Positions 62,232-64,000 of a DNA stretch of 64,000 bases are shown here, piece after piece. This stretch comes from Pseudomonadota bacterium. GTDB taxonomy: Bacteria > Bdellovibrionota_C > UBA2361 > OMII01. Numbering within the stretch: the stretch's first letter is position 1; each line of letters begins with the position of its first letter. The notes beneath the pieces were generated by a model. It searched no databases, was not told where the DNA came from, and worked only from the letters and a program-made list of their open reading frames with translations. The stretch is from the NCBI GenBank assembly GCA_026390555.1, contig JAPLFS010000037.1:1-64000 (forward strand), given 5' to 3'. The position numbers and the translations under genes were made by a program.

Positions 62232-64000
62232 TTAGAGCTCGCGATTAGAGCTCGCGTATTTATGCGCCAGGGCAGAGAGAACGAAGCTGTTGGAAGAAGC
62301 TATTCTATCGTCTGGTGAAGGTGGCGCTATGCAGATGAAATCCAGAGGAGCATGCAGAGAAGTGGTCTGAAGTGCTAAGCGGTAACGCAGGTAGGTGGCG
62401 CTCTTTCTGGCTCCGATGCTAGGAGCCTCGCGCCCAGCGTAATCTCTGAATGTTTCTACCGCACCATTTTCTGAGGAAAAGAAACGCGCAAGCTCAAACA
62501 GCGTATTTTCTAGCTTGTTAGGTTTGAACTGATAGAGATGCCCAGCATAAAATCCTATCGTAGAGGGATCAGATGAAGCCCCATCTAGTGGTAGGCGAGG
62601 TAGGATAAAGAACTCATCGATCCCTGATGGTCTCACGGTTAATTGCAATCGATCGCCCGCTGTATTCGTTGCCTCCAGAACTACGCCATGCTCTGAACGC
62701 GCCAGCTCACGAATCGTGCTCTGATTTGGTTTATAGAGTGAGGAGGTAAGAGATGTGGTGGCCCGGTCGATAAAATACTGAAAAAGTTCTGCTTTAGATA
62801 GGGTTGAGACGGAGCATAGAATCGGTTCTAGAGCTGCAATTAGGGGGGTAGCGGAGATATTACGAATCGTTTGCTGCTCTGTGATGAAATCTCCAAGCTC
62901 GCCCGGAAAGGTGCTTTGGCTATCAATAAACTTGCGCGTAAGGCGATGAAGCCATATCTCCCGCTGCACTTCAGAGTAATCACTAAGATTAAGCTCAAAA
63001 CACAACGCGCCTAAGCGTTCGACGTTATGTGTTCGAGTATCCCATGGTAGAATCTTATGTCCGATGTCGATCTCTATTGAACCATGACCGTCATGATCTA
63101 AGGTGATAGAGAGCTGCTTATAAAGAGAAGGCGCATCATGAAATTGAATACAGGCTGTGTTTTCGCGGGCAAGGATACGGCTTGCGGTAGATATTACGCT
63201 GAGATCTGTAGGCTCAAAAACTTTAGCAACGGACTCATATTGCGCAGTCCATAAAGTTGCCGCAGTCATTAGGGCAGGAGAGTTGTTCTCTGTTCCTGGA
63301 AATGAGATCGTTCTGCTAGTCTTCTTTTGAAGCTTTTCGAGAGGTGTGGAGATCTCGGTTTTATCGAGCCCTCCAATTTCAAGCAAAAGTTTTTTAATGG
63401 GCTCGGGGCTCCTCCAGGTATCAGAGCCAGAGATCTCAAAGGTCAGACGCTCACTACGCTCAGAGTCTGAGGCGCTCAAAACAACCACGTATCCATCCAT
63501 GCCTCGCTGTACAGAGAGGCAGGCACCGTTGGTGCGCTCGACCACTAACTCCGCATCATCTAAGGAGTTGAAAAAAAGGGCCCAATCGATGCGAGGAAGT
63601 CCCTGCTCAGAAGGCTCGGGGGCCGACATAGGTATTGAACCGAAACGCTCTGAGAAAAAAGCCTCAAAGTTTTCAATCGGGCTGGTGTTAAATCGATTAA
63701 CGAGATCCTCAAAGAACGATGTGGAGGAAGTCGTTGGTATCGGCAATGCATACGCACGATATAACGGAGCTCCGGTCAATGTGTTTGGATTGGCAGAGGT
63801 GTTAAGTGAGATAAAAACAGCGTGCGGAGCTTCGATATAATTTTCATTAGACTGATAAATTGCATGAAATCTTGAGATTTTTGGATCTGCTCTCTCTGCA
63901 ATGATTAGATGGGGGTCTCTAAAGCCAAGGTCGTAAAGAATATGTGCACAGGCAGTATGCTGAGATTGAAGGGGATCTTCTCTGCGTTGCGGTGACTGGT
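62232..64000 (-). CDS. Large unrecognised protein, 5' end beyond the window
   Basis: The frame is open through the right edge of the window: codons upstream of the TTG at 63779 continue without a stop to 64000, so this is at least 589 residues and its true start lies outside. The text upstream reads for example HILYDLGFRDPHLIIAERAD and EAPHAVFISLNTSANPNTLT. No signal, membrane segment or known motif is seen. Composition is soluble with mixed alpha/beta. It converges with the pseudokinase gene, 30 bases between stops. A conserved family cannot be named. Confidence 0.7.
   Translation of the reverse strand, partial: QSPQRREDPLQSQHTACAHILYDLGFRDPHLIIAERADPKISRFHAIYQSNENYIEAPHAVFISLNTSANPNTLTGAPLYRAYALPIPTTSSTSFFEDLVNRFNTSPIENFEAFFSERFGSIPMSAPEPSEQGLPRIDWALFFNSLDDAELVVERTNGACLSVQRGMDGYVVVLSASDSERSERLTFEISGSDTWRSPEPIKKLLLEIGGLDKTEISTPLEKLQKKTSRTISFPGTENNSPALMTAATLWTAQYESVAKVFEPTDLSVISTASRILARENTACIQFHDAPSLYKQLSITLDHDGHGSIEIDIGHKILPWDTRTHNVERLGALCFELNLSDYSEVQREIWLHRLTRKFIDSQSTFPGELGDFITEQQTIRNISATPLIAALEPILCSVSTLSKAELFQYFIDRATTSLTSSLYKPNQSTIRELARSEHGVVLEATNTAGDRLQLTVRPSGIDEFFILPRLPLDGASSDPSTIGFYAGHLYQFKPNKLENTLFELARFFSSENGAVETFRDYAGREAPSIGARKSATYLRYRLALQTTSLHAPLDFICIAPPSPDDRIASSNSFVLSALAHKYASSNREL

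Overview
The window is a chromosome segment of about 50% GC from a Gram-negative, aerobically respiring bacterium. The signs are lipoprotein signal sequences, OmpA-type peptidoglycan binding, full-length DsbD, two signal peptidases I, heme O synthase and a CcmH-like protein. Gene content and protein style resemble proteobacterial lineages of the old Deltaproteobacteria (Myxococcota/Bdellovibrionota-like), but I cannot place it to genus. Only one tRNA is seen (tRNA-Ser CGA) and no rRNA. Most of the window is core chromosome with small accessory insertions.

Layout. 1-3.4 kb: end of the F1Fo ATP synthase operon (atpA 3' end, atpG, atpD, atpC). 3.5-7.2 kb: a full-length ABCC/MRP-type exporter. 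7.4-8.1 kb: beta-carbonic anhydrase. 8.4-13.4 kb: an unrecognised 871-residue protein with several degenerate HTH-like segments, followed by a coupled MotA/TolQ-like and MotB/OmpA-like pair. 13.8-15.9 kb: a small accessory patch bounded by imperfect direct repeats. It holds a broken four-helix-bundle (S23/IVS-type) gene inside a 79-bp inverted repeat, a DUF1016/YhcG-type nuclease and a decayed partner gene. 15.9-26.4 kb: GspE/PilB ATPase, RppH-like Nudix, RecJ, SGNH hydrolase, a degenerate receiver/histidine-kinase-like protein, TldD, an NtrC-type regulator and prepilin peptidase. 26.4-33.5 kb: palindromic repeat region, a secreted protein, TopA, redoxin and DsbD. 33.8-37.1 kb: two-module glycosyltransferase, TRL-like lipoprotein and clan GH-A glycosidase. 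37.3-41.4 kb: rpmH-rnpA-yidD-yidC-mnmE. 41.5-42.7 kb: a secreted protein with the complete lysyl oxidase motif set. 44-48.4 kb: lepB-ygfZ-pyrE-ccmH-like-lepB-cyoE. 48.5-52 kb: gpsA and gyrA on the minus strand. 52.2-54 kb: glycosyltransferase and SpeG-like acetyltransferase. 54.1-56.5 kb: tRNA-Ser and an HD-domain hydrolase. 56.5-62.2 kb: pfkB-tadA-frk on the minus strand, diverging from HAD phosphatase, cupin and a PfkB pseudokinase. 62.2 kb to the edge: a large unrecognised protein that runs off the window.

How genes work together. The ATP synthase genes and cyoE serve respiration. yidC, rnpA, rpmH, yidD and mnmE form the conserved translation/membrane-insertion block. lepB genes, pilD, the GspE-type ATPase and the NtrC regulator point to protein export and type IV pilus or type II secretion. 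DsbD and the redoxin form a periplasmic thiol module.

Noncoding structure is rich. There is a 116-bp MITE-like element with 11-bp terminal inverted repeats in two inverted copies 24 kb apart, one of them forming the leader of recJ. There is also a degenerate ~36-bp dispersed repeat in several intergenic gaps, and several minisatellites. The least ordinary items are the bacterial lysyl oxidase, the sugar-kinase/pseudokinase locus, the IVS-like inverted-repeat element, and the multi-HTH protein beside the motor-like pair. All alignments were made by eye; nothing was searched.
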